Shown one piece after another: positions 33,608 through 46,884 of a stretch of 64,000 nt of DNA; the first letter of the stretch is position 1, and the number at the start of each line of letters is the position of its first letter. A model generated the notes under the pieces. The model saw only the letters and a program-made list of their open reading frames with translations. It was not told the DNA's origin and made no database searches. The stretch spans positions 434,001 to 498,000 of the forward strand of contig NZ_JBPWQE010000001.1 in the NCBI RefSeq assembly GCF_051811025.1. The letters run 5' to 3'. This DNA is from Tardiphaga sp051811025. Its GTDB lineage: Bacteria; Pseudomonadota; Alphaproteobacteria; Rhizobiales; Xanthobacteraceae. A program made the translations under genes and the position numbers.

Positions 33608-34342
33608 ATGAACGAACTCGATTTCACCGGGCAGCAGGTGCTCATCGTCGGCGGATCCAGCGGCATCGGCAACGGAATGGCGCAGGCCTTTCGTGCGCGC
33701 GGCGCGCATGTGCATGTCTGCGGGACGCGCGCCAAGACGAGCGATTATTCCATCGACGAAGGCTCCGATCTCGACGGCCTGGGCTACAGTCAGCTCGATG
33801 TGGGCAGCGCATCGGCGATCGAGGCGTTCGATCCGAAGCTTGACCGGGTGGATGTGTTGATCCTTGCGCAGGGGGCTGTGATCTATCGCCGCGGCGAATT
33901 CGAAATGGATGGCTTCCGCAAGGTGATGGAAGTCAACCTGATGAGCCTGATGGGCTGTGCGACGAAGTTTCATGCGCTGCTCAAGGCAAGCAACGGGCGA
34001 TTGATCATTGTCAGCTCGACCGCGGCCTATCATGCGACCAAGGGCAATCCCTCTTACAACGCGTCGAAGACCGGCGCGGTTGGTCTCACGCGCACATTGG
34101 CACAGGCATGGTCGGAAGACGGCATCCGCGTCAACGGTATCGCGCCGGGGCTCGTCGATACCAAGATGACAAAGGTCACGACGGCCAATCCGAAGCGGCT
34201 GGAAGGCGCGATTGCAAAGATTCCGCTGCAGCGTCTCGGCACGCCTGCCGATATGGCCGGTGCTGCATTGTTCCTGGCGTCGCCGCTGTCATCCTATGTT
34301 TGCGGTCATACGCTGGTCGTCGATGGCGGTTTGATCCTTTAA
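33608..34342 (+). CDS. short-chain dehydrogenase/reductase
   Basis: This 244-residue SDR has the cofactor motif GGSSGIGNGM (residues about 13-22), the catalytic Ser in IVSSTAA, Tyr-Lys in YNASK and the C-terminal VVDGGLIL. The usual NNAG is replaced by LAQGA. It is divergent from the other SDR, sharing the 109-bp promoter region, and is probably part of the same catabolic cluster. The ATG at 33608 follows CAAGGG. Confidence 0.9.
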   Translation: MNELDFTGQQVLIVGGSSGIGNGMAQAFRARGAHVHVCGTRAKTSDYSIDEGSDLDGLGYSQLDVGSASAIEAFDPKLDRVDVLILAQGAVIYRRGEFEMDGFRKVMEVNLMSLMGCATKFHALLKASNGRLIIVSSTAAYHATKGNPSYNASKTGAVGLTRTLAQAWSEDGIRVNGIAPGLVDTKMTKVTTANPKRLEGAIAKIPLQRLGTPADMAGAALFLASPLSSYVCGHTLVVDGGLIL

Positions 34343-34424
34343 ATTCACGGCGCCCGCATCGCGGCGGAACCAGTACTGGCCTCAGGCATTACACCGGCGA
34401 GAATTTCCTCACGGAGTAATGGAC

Positions 34425-34787
34425 ATGGACAAGGACCGTATTGCGGGCGCCGCCAAGGATGCAGCCGGCAAGGTTGAAGGTGTGATCGGCCGAGCCACGG
34501 GTGACGAGCGGACTGAAGCCTCGGGCCGCGCGCGCGAAGCGACGGGCACCGTGCAGAACCTGTACGGCCAGGCCAAGGATGCTGTGCGCGATGCATCGGA
34601 CGCCGCCACCAGCTATGCCAAGGATGCGCTCGACAGCGACGTCTATCGCGACGGCACGCAGGCGATCACCGACAAGGTCCGCGAGAATCCGCTGGGTTCG
34701 CTGCTCATCGCAGGCGGTATCGGCTTTGCGCTGGCGATGCTGATGACGCGTCCGCCGCGCCGCCGTCCGAACCGTTTCGGTTATTGA
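34425..34787 (+). CDS. CsbD-like stress protein with membrane anchor
   Basis: This 120-residue protein starts as a CsbD domain (MDKDRIAGAAKDAAGKVEGVIGRATGD), continues as a helical Ala/Asp-rich region (YGQAKDAVRDASDAATSYAKDAL) and ends in one glycine-rich membrane helix with a basic tail (RPPRRRPNRFGY), like DUF883/ElaB proteins. Such proteins are induced in general stress in alphaproteobacteria, often under EcfG; no EcfG promoter was confirmed. ATG 34425 has ACGGAG at good spacing; ATG 34419 is too close. Confidence 0.85.
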   Translation: MDKDRIAGAAKDAAGKVEGVIGRATGDERTEASGRAREATGTVQNLYGQAKDAVRDASDAATSYAKDALDSDVYRDGTQAITDKVRENPLGSLLIAGGIGFALAMLMTRPPRRRPNRFGY

Positions 34788-34871
34788 TAGCAGATCGCGG
34801 CTGACATAACGGACGCCGCAGAAGCGTCAGCAGTCGTGTTCGAGAAAACGTCCAAGAAAATATCTAGAAGC

Positions 34872-34908
34872 AAAAATCCCTCAGCCCGCAAAGGTTGAGG
34901 GATTTTTT
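34872..34908. terminator. bidirectional terminator
   Basis: AAAAATCCCTCA pairs with TGAGGGATTTTT around an 11-nt loop. T-runs lie on both strands. It sits between the convergent CsbD-like and SGNH genes and can end both transcripts. Confidence 0.88.
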
Positions 34909-34943
34909 TGAATCGGAAGTTTCGCGTCGGAATTTTTCGCGCT

Positions 34944-36644
34944 CTAGCGTGTGAAGAAACCGGAGGGGGCGGAGGCGGCGGGGCCGACATTGGCGGGCGG
35001 GCGTGGTCCGGGCGCCTGGGCCGGGCGGGGGCGCTGGGGCGCCTGCTGGACGGGCGCGCGGCGCGGCTCGTCGAACCCGAAGAAACTACCGAAGGATGAC
35101 GGCGCTTCGGTGGCGATGACGGGCTTCGGCTTTTTCTTCGGCGCGGCCGGCGGCGCCATCACCGGAACGATGCCATCTGGCCCTGTCGTCGCAGCGACGC
35201 CGCTCGTGCCCGAGGTAGCAGGTGTGACGGCGGCGACGGGAACGTCGCCCTTGGCCTGTTCGCGGCCGATCTCGCGGCGCGGCCAGGCGAAGTCGTCGGC
35301 GCGGCCGGCGGGCGCGGCGAGCGGTTCGCCCTTCACCAGCACGCGCGCCACCAGTGCATCGACACTCACCGGCTTCACGCCGGGGCCGCCGAGCAGTTGA
35401 TCGGTGCCGACAGAGGAGGCGACCAGGGGCACGATGGGGCCGGCCAGCGGACGCGGCGCCGGTGCGCCAGGCACGGCATTGAGGTCCGGCGTCGCAGGCT
35501 CGCTCGGCAGCGCGATCGGCGCGGAGCGGCCGGAGAGCAGGCGGGTGATCTCGCGCTCGACGTAGTGCGCCATCTTGCGGGCGCCGGCCTTGGTGAAATA
35601 GACGCCGTCGGCCGAACGCAGCCGGCGGATCTGGCCTTCGAAATCCGGGCCCTGCTGCAGGAAGCGGCCGGCCTCGTCGACGAAGCCGTCCCAGATATCG
35701 ACATAGGTGATGCCGGCCTTGGTCGCAGCGTCGCGATAGAGATTGTCGAGATAGAGCATGTCGGCGGTCGCCTTGGTGCCGCGCACCGCGGGCAGGCCGA
35801 CCCACAGCACGGGCACGCCCTTCGCCTTCACGACATTGATCATCTCCTCGATCTTCTTCGAGTAGAGTTCGCCCCAGCGCTCGTCACGGAAATCGACCAT
35901 GCCGCCGGTGCGCGCGCCGCGCTCGGTGACGATCGAACCGGGATCGGGAATGTCGGCATCGTCAGCTTCCGGCTCCGCCGGCTTGTCGCCGGGCTTCACT
36001 TCGGCGGCGCTGTCTTTCTTCTCGTCCTTCTTGGCGCCCTTCTTCTCGGCTGCCTTGTCCGGCTCGCGGATCGCGACACGGTCATTGAGGCCGAGCATGA
36101 CGACGATGGCGTCGGGCTTCTCGGTGGCAAGAATGCCCTTGGCCGCCGCCGCCCAATCCGCGGGATCGCCTTTCGGCTGATAGCGCAGCAGGCCGGAGAC
36201 GGTCTTGTGCTTGCGGATCACGCCCATGTCGGGCTGTTCGGCATAGGCGTCCTCGAGGCCGTAAGCGAGCCAGTCGGCCATGCTGTCGCCGAGCACCAGC
36301 ACATTGCGCTCGGCCGGTGCATCGCGTTTTTCCGGCGATGGTGCGCGCGAATAGTCCTCGCGCGGAGCAGCCCGCTTCGGCGCCTGTTGCTGCTGGAACG
36401 GCGCGAAAAACGGGCTGTCGTTGCCGCCGCCGAACCAGCCGAAGCCGCCACCGCCGCCTTGCGGCACATTGCGCTGCGGACGCGGAGGAGGTTGCTGCGG
36501 ACCGCCGAAACCGAAGAACTGCGCGGAGGCTGGCGCCACGATGCCGATCAGCAGGCCCAGCGCGACGGCGAGCACCATCAGCGTGCCCTTTTCGGCACGC
36601 CAGTGGTCAATCCGCCATCTCGGCAAGTTGGGCTTCTGTGACAT
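34944..36644 (-). CDS. DUF459 SGNH-hydrolase-like envelope protein
   Basis: This 566-residue protein has an N-terminal membrane anchor (about residues 22-42), a Gly/Pro/Gln-rich linker, a DUF459 SGNH-like domain (NVLVLGDSMADWLAYGLEDAY at about residues 112-132 with the nucleophile Ser, GLND, and YFTKAGARKMAHYVE near the expected catalytic Asp/His) and a long Pro/Ala-rich tail with FGSFFGF. The usual His of the SGNH triad (DxxH) is not evident where YFTKAGARK stands (in family D-G-x-H-F-T-x-x-G), so activity is uncertain. A Lys/Glu insert (about residues 205-245) is charged low complexity. It likely modifies an envelope polysaccharide. Confidence 0.78.
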   Translation of the reverse strand: MSQKPNLPRWRIDHWRAEKGTLMVLAVALGLLIGIVAPASAQFFGFGGPQQPPPRPQRNVPQGGGGGFGWFGGGNDSPFFAPFQQQQAPKRAAPREDYSRAPSPEKRDAPAERNVLVLGDSMADWLAYGLEDAYAEQPDMGVIRKHKTVSGLLRYQPKGDPADWAAAAKGILATEKPDAIVVMLGLNDRVAIREPDKAAEKKGAKKDEKKDSAAEVKPGDKPAEPEADDADIPDPGSIVTERGARTGGMVDFRDERWGELYSKKIEEMINVVKAKGVPVLWVGLPAVRGTKATADMLYLDNLYRDAATKAGITYVDIWDGFVDEAGRFLQQGPDFEGQIRRLRSADGVYFTKAGARKMAHYVEREITRLLSGRSAPIALPSEPATPDLNAVPGAPAPRPLAGPIVPLVASSVGTDQLLGGPGVKPVSVDALVARVLVKGEPLAAPAGRADDFAWPRREIGREQAKGDVPVAAVTPATSGTSGVAATTGPDGIVPVMAPPAAPKKKPKPVIATEAPSSFGSFFGFDEPRRAPVQQAPQRPRPAQAPGPRPPANVGPAASAPSGFFTR

Positions 36645-36811
36645 GCGCCTCGACCGCAATCGCAGGGTCCGCAGACCCGGGTTCCCGCTCGACATACTAC
36701 CGGATTCGGGCCGCAAGCGGGCAGCCGCGATCCCGCCATCAAGCGCCGCCCGGCGTTAACGTCAAGCAAATCCCGGAACTTTTAGCGGCAGGGTGAACGG
36801 CGAGGCCTGGA

Positions 36812-37192
36812 TTACTTCCAGAGCCCCAAAGCCTGCCATTTGGCGGGCGGAATCACCGTTCCCGTCTTGTAGGTGAAATCCAGCACCGTCTTGTGGTCCG
36901 GCGTCGCCTTGCAGGTGAAGGCGACCTGCATCCATTTGCCGGCCGCGCGATAGGCGCCGCCCTTGGCGATCAGCGTATTGCCAAGATGCTGCGGCGGCAC
37001 CAGCGCGTCGGATTTGGCGCGCTCGACGCGCGGGCCGCCCTTGCTGATCCGGCGCATGGCTTCGAAATCGCAGACCTGTTCCAGCCGGGTCTTTGGATCG
37101 AGCTTACCGAGGGCCGCCATGAAGCGGGCATCGCTGGCATGGGCCTGTGGGACAAGCGCCACCAGGCCGAGCGGAAGAAGCAGGAATTTCAT
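36812..37192 (-). CDS. DUF930 family secreted protein
   Basis: This 126-residue protein has a signal peptide (MKFLLLPLGLVALVPQAHA) and a mature domain with DARFMAALGKLDPKTRLEQVCDFEAMRRI and a second Cys in VAFTCKATPDHKTVLDFTYKTG. Spacing and the two Cys, probably a disulfide, fit the DUF930 family of Rhizobiales. Function unknown. ATG 37192 begins exactly at the signal peptide. Confidence 0.75.
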   Translation of the reverse strand: MKFLLLPLGLVALVPQAHASDARFMAALGKLDPKTRLEQVCDFEAMRRISKGGPRVERAKSDALVPPQHLGNTLIAKGGAYRAAGKWMQVAFTCKATPDHKTVLDFTYKTGTVIPPAKWQALGLWK

Positions 37193-37860
37193 GCGGGAAG
37201 GGACACGTTTGGAAGGTAAGAGATCGGCGGGACGACATCCGCTTAGCGTGTCCGGAGGTTGCTGGCTACCCACCCTGAGATGCGCCGTGCGCCCGGTCGC
37301 GTTGTGCGAGTCCAGGTCGTAAATGGGATCGACGCGCGCACGCGCCGTTGGCCCCGCGCCGCCGCGCAAGTTGGCCTTCCGGTGGTCCCCCTTTGATGTG
37401 AGGGGGATGAAGCGCCGAAAGGCGCAACTTTGTAGTCAGTGGCGCGTCCCGTCGGCTGCCTGCGACAGCGACCTTCGGTGCGCGCACGCCTTTCGGCGCT
37501 CCATCGCGGCTTTTCTGTTCCCGGGGCCGTGCTTCCGGGTACTGGGTACGGGCATCGTGCCCGTCATCCGGCCGGCTTTCGCCAGCCTTCACCCGCACCC
37601 GTCCAGCCGCAAGCGGCAGAGCCCCGTAGTGGGCCCGGACGGCTACCCAGGACCTCCCGAGTCCGTGCTTGCGAGGCACGTCCGCGGGCGCCACACCCTG
37701 TCCCACCTCCAAAGACGCCCTCGAGAAGCGCCCCTCGTTGGACAGGGTTGGCGGAATATAAGCCTAGATTGGCGGCGTGTCAATCAGGGAGTTGAGGTTT
37801 CAACACTGCAGCGTCGGTCGGAGGACCTGGCGCCCCATCCGACCGGCCTGACGGCCGGCC
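37193..37860. repeat. G+C-rich structured intergenic region, probably a dispersed repeat
   Basis: No credible gene fills this 670-bp stretch, although several frames stay open because of composition. It is full of inverted repeats: TCCCCC with GGGGGA (37386-37407), GCGCC-gaaa-GGCGC (37412-37425) and CGCC-tttc-GGCG, a near-copy in the opposite sense (37487-37498), and ACCCTGTCC with GGACAGGGT spanning 37695-37748. The last part resembles repeated intergenic sequences I associate with Bradyrhizobiaceae genomes. It may be a repeat element or give rise to a structured RNA. Confidence 0.45.
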
Positions 37861-37866
37861 ACCCAT

Positions 37867-37886
37867 GGCGAACGAATTCGTTCGCC
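37867..37886. repeat. 20-bp perfect palindrome
   Basis: GGCGAACGAA followed by its exact complement TTCGTTCGCC forms a 20-bp palindrome with an EcoRI site at the centre, 26 bp before the terminator of gltD. Its function is unknown. Confidence 0.5.
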
Positions 37887-37909
37887 AGACCCCACGCAAG
37901 TGCGGGGGA

Positions 37910-37948
37910 GGGAAAAGAAAGAGCCTCGACACTTTCGTGCCGAGGCTC
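37910..37948 (-). terminator. terminator of the gltB-gltD unit
   Basis: GAGCCTCG-aCAC with GTGc-CGAGGCTC forms a strong stem (37921-37948). An A-rich run just left of it is a T-rich tail on the minus strand. It lies 34 bp after the gltD stop. Confidence 0.85.
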
Positions 37949-37981
37949 CTGAATTTCGCAATTAGTGCTTTGCGTGCCGCC

Positions 37982-39439
37982 TTACCTCGGCAGCGTCGTG
38001 GTCCCCATCAGCGCCTGATCGATGGCGCGGGCACACAAACGGCCTTCGCGGATCGCCCAGACCACCAGTGACTGGCCGCGGCGCATGTCGCCGGCGGAGA
38101 ACACCTTCGGCAGCGAGGTCGCGAAGTCCGTCGTTGGGGCGCGGACATTGCCGCGCTGGTCGAGTTCGACGCCGAGGGTCTTCAGCATGCCTTCGTGGAC
38201 GGGATGGACGAAGCCCATCGCCAGCAGCACGAGATCGGCCTGCAGCGAAAATTCCGAGCCGGGGATCGGGTTGAACTTGTCGTCGACCTGCACGCAGTTC
38301 AACTTGGTGACCTTGCCGTCCACACCTTCGAAACTCTGGGTCAGCACGGCGAATTCGCGCTTGGCGCCTTCGGCCTGGCTCGACGAGGTCCGCATCTTCA
38401 GCGGCCAGTTCGGCCAGGTCAGGCCCTTGTTCTCCTGCTCGGGCGGAGCCGGCATGATTTCGAGCTGGGTCACGGACAATGCACCCTGACGCAGCGAGGT
38501 GCCGATGCAGTCGGAGCCGGTGTCGCCGCCGCCGATGACGACGACATGCTTGCCGCCGGCCAGGATCTCCTTGACGTCGCCGAGTGGCTCGTTGCCGACG
38601 CGGCGGTTTTGCTGGGGCAGGAAGTCCATCGCAAAATGGATGCCGTCGAATTCGCGGCCGGGGATCGGCAGGTCGCGGCCGTGCTCGGCGCCGCCGGTCA
38701 GCGCGATGGCTTCATATTCCTTGAGCAGTTCGGCGGGATCGATCGCGCCGGGCGAGGTGCCGCCGACAGCCTTGCCGTAATGGAAGGTGACGCCTTCGCC
38801 TTCCATCTGCGCGACGCGGCGATCGATGATGTGCTTTTCCATCTTGAAGTCGGGAATGCCGTAACGCATCAGGCCGCCGGCCTTGGCGAGTTTCTCATAG
38901 ACATGGACGTCGTGTCCGGCGCGCGCGAGCTGCTGTGCGCAGGCCATGCCGGCGGGGCCGGCGCCGATTACGGCGACCTTGCGGCCAGTCTTCACGGCGG
39001 AGACCTGCGGCTTCAGCCAGCCATTGTCCCATGCCTTGTCGACGATGGCGCATTCGATGGTCTTGATGGTGACCGGGTTGTCATCGATGTTCAGCGTGCA
39101 CGAGGCTTCGCACGGCGCCGGGCAGATGCGGCCGGTGAATTCCGGGAAGTTGTTGGTCGAGTGCAGGTTGCGCGAGGCTTCTTCCCAGTTGCCGGTATAG
39201 ACGAGGTCGTTCCAGTCCGGGATCTGGTTGTTGACCGGGCAGCCGGGCGTGCCGGGCTGAACCGAGCCGGTGCCGTGGCAATAGGGAATGCCGCAATTCA
39301 TGCAGCGCGCGGCCTGGTCGCGGGTGTCTTTCTCGCTGAGCGGAATGACGAACTCGTTATAGCCCTTCAGGCGCTCGGTAACCGGCGCGTACTTGCGGTC
39401 GTGACGATCGATTTCCAGAAAACCCGTGATCTTGCCCAT
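37982..39439 (-). CDS. gltD: glutamate synthase small subunit
   Basis: This 485-residue subunit takes electrons from NADPH and passes them to GltB to make glutamate from glutamine and 2-oxoglutarate. The N-terminal half has four-Cys clusters for [4Fe-4S] centres (CMNCGIPYCHG, GCPVNNQIPDW, CPAPCEASCTL). The FAD motif AVIGAGPAGMACAQQLARAGHDVHVYEK and the NADPH motif VVIGGGDTGSDC follow. The frame is open 12 codons further but ATG 39439 (MGKITGFLEIDR) is the family start. It follows gltB by 130 bp on the same strand. Confidence 0.96.
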   Translation of the reverse strand: MGKITGFLEIDRHDRKYAPVTERLKGYNEFVIPLSEKDTRDQAARCMNCGIPYCHGTGSVQPGTPGCPVNNQIPDWNDLVYTGNWEEASRNLHSTNNFPEFTGRICPAPCEASCTLNIDDNPVTIKTIECAIVDKAWDNGWLKPQVSAVKTGRKVAVIGAGPAGMACAQQLARAGHDVHVYEKLAKAGGLMRYGIPDFKMEKHIIDRRVAQMEGEGVTFHYGKAVGGTSPGAIDPAELLKEYEAIALTGGAEHGRDLPIPGREFDGIHFAMDFLPQQNRRVGNEPLGDVKEILAGGKHVVVIGGGDTGSDCIGTSLRQGALSVTQLEIMPAPPEQENKGLTWPNWPLKMRTSSSQAEGAKREFAVLTQSFEGVDGKVTKLNCVQVDDKFNPIPGSEFSLQADLVLLAMGFVHPVHEGMLKTLGVELDQRGNVRAPTTDFATSLPKVFSAGDMRRGQSLVVWAIREGRLCARAIDQALMGTTTLPR

Positions 39440-39569
39440 TACAACTGACGCCTCTGCAGTCTGTCCCACCGTCATCCCGGGCGTTACGCATTGGCGCGCC
39501 TCGAAGGATGATTTGCTTGTTTCGATCTCAGTCCCGCCGCCTGATGAGGGCGGCGGTTCAGTCCGTGTC

Positions 39570-44327
<4,758 letters not shown>

Positions 44328-44873
44328 CTTCGTCCTCTCAACCCCCGTCGGGGTTCTGCCACCCTTGTCGGCGCACCTTTGACGCTCGCGGAACCCGTTC
44401 GGGCTACCGCTCGCGCGCCTTGCGAGCCTCGTTTTCAGAATTCAGACTGGTGGTGCCCATCGTCCCCGGCGGCCACCCCATGTCTTGCCTTAAAGGCATT
44501 TCGTCTCAGCAGGCGTGTTTTTTAGTCGCGACGCCTGCTTATGTTGCAAACCCTGTGCCGGATTTGCCACCAAAAATTGCGACAGTGATGCTGTCCTAAC
44601 CAGGACTTTGCCAAATTTTTATCTAGCACACAAGCGCGCTTGAGTCCGTCGTCGCATAGCAACAACGCATGCCAAATTGTCCATGTCTCGAAGACACATT
44701 CAGCCCGGAGGTGCCGCGTTCCGGCCCAAGGCTGGCCCAAGGGCTGCCGGATTCAGCGGTGAGGTTGTGCCGCGCTCGTTAACGCCTGTGGCAGCGGTGC
44801 TGGCAGGCGAGCGAAGCGCGAGGTTCAGGGAGCTGAACACTCTCCGGGCGCGGGGGCGTCGAAGGAGCATGCA
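44328..44873. promoter_or_regulatory. divergent region upstream of gltB with hairpins
   Basis: This 546-bp gap separates gltB (minus) from the gene at 44874 (plus) and holds no credible gene. Two inverted repeats stand out: TGCCTT-a-AAGGCA (44486-44498) and AGCAGGCGT with ACGCCTGCT around a 14-nt loop (44509-44538). Both lie in the likely gltB leader or promoter and might serve nitrogen control, but no NtrC or sigma-54 site was found by eye. The right half is plain. Confidence 0.4.
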
Positions 44874-45716
44874 ATGAAGGTAGTTATGGGATGTCTGGCC
44901 TCGGCCGGTCTGTTGCTGGCGAGTGGCGCTGCACAGGCGCAGGCGCTGCCGCCGATGCGCGGCGACGTTGCCGTTGTGGCGCAGGTATCCGATGTCGGCG
45001 GTTCCTATGCGGCCATGCCGCCCGTGGAATATGCTGAGCCGCGCCCCTATGGCGTGTTGCGCCGCGGTTATGATCTGGCCGTGCTGCCGCTGCGGGAGGT
45101 CTATTCGATTCTGCGCGAGGCCGGCTTCTCCGCCCTCGGCATGCCGCAGCAGCGCGGCCTCATCTACACGGTCGCGGCGATCGATCTCGACGGCGAGGAC
45201 GGTCGGTTGGTGATCGATGCGCGCAGCGGGCGTATCCTGCGCTTCATTCCGGCCTACCGCATGGGCGACCGGATGAGCGAGGAAATCGACACGCGCTATG
45301 GCCCGCAAGGCGCAGTGCCGACCCTGCCGCAATATCGCCGTCCGCCGTTTACAGCCGGGACGGCAACGCCCGCACCGAAAGTCGCAAGCCGTGCAACGAC
45401 AGTGCCGCTGCCGAAGCGGCCGCCGGTGCGTGCGGTTGCGGCACCGGCCAAGCCTGTCACTCCGGCCGAGACCAAGCCGGTCGCAGTCAAACCACCTGAA
45501 ACGCCGCCGGCCGCTGCGCCCGTGCAGCAATCGGCCGTGACTGAGCAGAAACCGGCCGAGACGAAGGCGCCGGAAACGACCGGGGCTGCTCCGACAACAT
45601 CGGCAGCGCCCGAGAAGAAGGACGCTGTCGCGCCAACGGTCGCTCCGCCGGCAACAGAAGCAAAGCCTGCGACACCGCCTGCTGCGGAAACGCCGCCTGC
45701 GCAGGGGCTGGAATAG
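44874..45716 (+). CDS. secreted Pro/Ala-rich protein of unknown function
   Basis: This 280-residue protein has a signal peptide (MKVVMGCLASAGLLLASGAAQAQA) and a small folded part (about residues 55-125) with LREVYSILREAGFSALGMPQQRGLIYTVAAIDLDGEDGRLVIDARSGRILRF, which has the look of a PepSY-like alpha-beta unit. The rest (from about residue 145) is disordered Pro/Ala/Thr/Glu sequence. Similar proteins are common in Bradyrhizobiaceae. Function unknown. Confidence 0.7.
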   Translation: MKVVMGCLASAGLLLASGAAQAQALPPMRGDVAVVAQVSDVGGSYAAMPPVEYAEPRPYGVLRRGYDLAVLPLREVYSILREAGFSALGMPQQRGLIYTVAAIDLDGEDGRLVIDARSGRILRFIPAYRMGDRMSEEIDTRYGPQGAVPTLPQYRRPPFTAGTATPAPKVASRATTVPLPKRPPVRAVAAPAKPVTPAETKPVAVKPPETPPAAAPVQQSAVTEQKPAETKAPETTGAAPTTSAAPEKKDAVAPTVAPPATEAKPATPPAAETPPAQGLE

Positions 45717-45739
45717 TTGCACGATAGTTGACCGAACCC

Positions 45740-45771
45740 TTCCCGAGCTACGTGATTTCGCACCTCGGGAA
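45740..45771. terminator. hairpin between convergent genes
   Basis: TTCCCGAG pairs with CTCGGGAA across a 16-nt loop between the stops of the secreted protein gene and the quinone oxidoreductase gene. Only short T-runs are nearby, so its terminator role is tentative. Confidence 0.35.
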
Positions 45772-45784
45772 CGGGGGCGCTGTT

Positions 45785-46780
45785 TTACATCTCGATAACG
45801 ATCTTGCCGGTCGCGGCTTGTGCCCGCAGAGCGTCATGCGCTTCGTTGACGTCGGCGAATGTGAAGTGCCGGCTATCGAGTTTCGGTACGAGCTTGCTAG
45901 CCTCCGTCAGCTTCGTTGCCATACGCAGTATCTCGCCGTGATGAGCGCGACCTTCACCGGTCAACAACGGCAGCAGCGTGAAGACGCCGGAATATGACGC
46001 GGCACGAAACGACAGCGGCGCCAGCGTATGGGTGCCCCAGCCAAGTGCGCTGACCACATGCCCGAAACGCGCGACAGAGTTGAACGAGGCATCCAGCACA
46101 GGGCCGCCCACGGTGTCATAGATAACGTCGAAGCCACGGTCAGCCGTATGGGCTGCGACATAGTCGGCAACCGATGTGCTGCTGTAGTCGATGAAGCGTG
46201 CGCCAAGACTTTCGATATAGGCTTCGTCCTTGGCTGCCCCGGTCGCAAATGCATCTGCGCCCAACGCCCGTCCGATCTGGATGGCCATATGGCCGACACC
46301 ACCGGCGCCGCCATGGACAAGCAGCTTTTGCCCGGTGCGAATAGTTGCGCGATCCACCAGGCCTTCCCATGCTGTGATGAAGACCAACGGCAATGCCGCG
46401 GCTTCGCGCATCGACAGATTGCCCGGCTTTCGTGCCAACAGGTCGGCATCGGCGGCAATGAATTCTGCCAGCGTGCCCTGATGTCCGCCGACGCCGCCGG
46501 TCATGCCATAGACTTCATCGCCAATGCTGAACTGCGTGACGCCGAGGCCAAGCTCTTCGACGATCCCGGCCGTGTCGATGCCGAGTACGGCCGGGAACGG
46601 ATGGCGCGCATGCGCCGCTTCGCCCTTGGCGATCTTGAGGTCGAGCGGATTGACCGCGCTCGCCTTGATTCGCACGAGCACCTGTCCCGATGCCGGGCGA
46701 GGACGGGGAATGTCTGTGAGCTGCAGCGGCGCACCCGCTCTTTCCAGAATAGCAGCCTTCATTGTGTTTGGTGATGTCAT
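45785..46780 (-). CDS. zinc-type alcohol dehydrogenase / quinone oxidoreductase family protein
   Basis: This 331-residue NADP-dependent MDR enzyme has the GroES-like N-terminal domain (VRIKASAVNPLDLKIAKGE) and Rossmann motif LVHGGAGGVGHMAIQIGRALGA near residues 153-174. The catalytic zinc ligands of alcohol dehydrogenases are missing, as in quinone oxidoreductases. It is divergent from a LysR gene that probably controls it. Likely substrate is a quinone or an unsaturated aldehyde. Confidence 0.88.
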   Translation of the reverse strand: MTSPNTMKAAILERAGAPLQLTDIPRPRPASGQVLVRIKASAVNPLDLKIAKGEAAHARHPFPAVLGIDTAGIVEELGLGVTQFSIGDEVYGMTGGVGGHQGTLAEFIAADADLLARKPGNLSMREAAALPLVFITAWEGLVDRATIRTGQKLLVHGGAGGVGHMAIQIGRALGADAFATGAAKDEAYIESLGARFIDYSSTSVADYVAAHTADRGFDVIYDTVGGPVLDASFNSVARFGHVVSALGWGTHTLAPLSFRAASYSGVFTLLPLLTGEGRAHHGEILRMATKLTEASKLVPKLDSRHFTFADVNEAHDALRAQAATGKIVIEM

Positions 46781-46884
46781 CGGAGTGCCCTTTCGTTTCT
46801 GGTCATCAGATGGGCGTGTTAGAGCTTGCAGGAAATCGACAAGGCTGCACGGCCTCCAAACAGAATTGAACGAGCGATCGTGTG

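Noticed and set aside
35397..36641. Open frame of 414 codons on the plus strand
   Set aside because: Antisense to the DUF459 protein, whose signal, SGNH block and tail are clear.
37323..37952. Possible protein of 209 residues in the structured region before gltD
   Set aside because: The region is dense in inverted repeats and open in several frames at once. Translations are Arg/Pro-rich; similar spurious proteins arise from repeats.
38195..39448. Open frame of 417 codons on the plus strand
   Set aside because: Antisense to gltD with its Fe-S, FAD and NADPH motifs.
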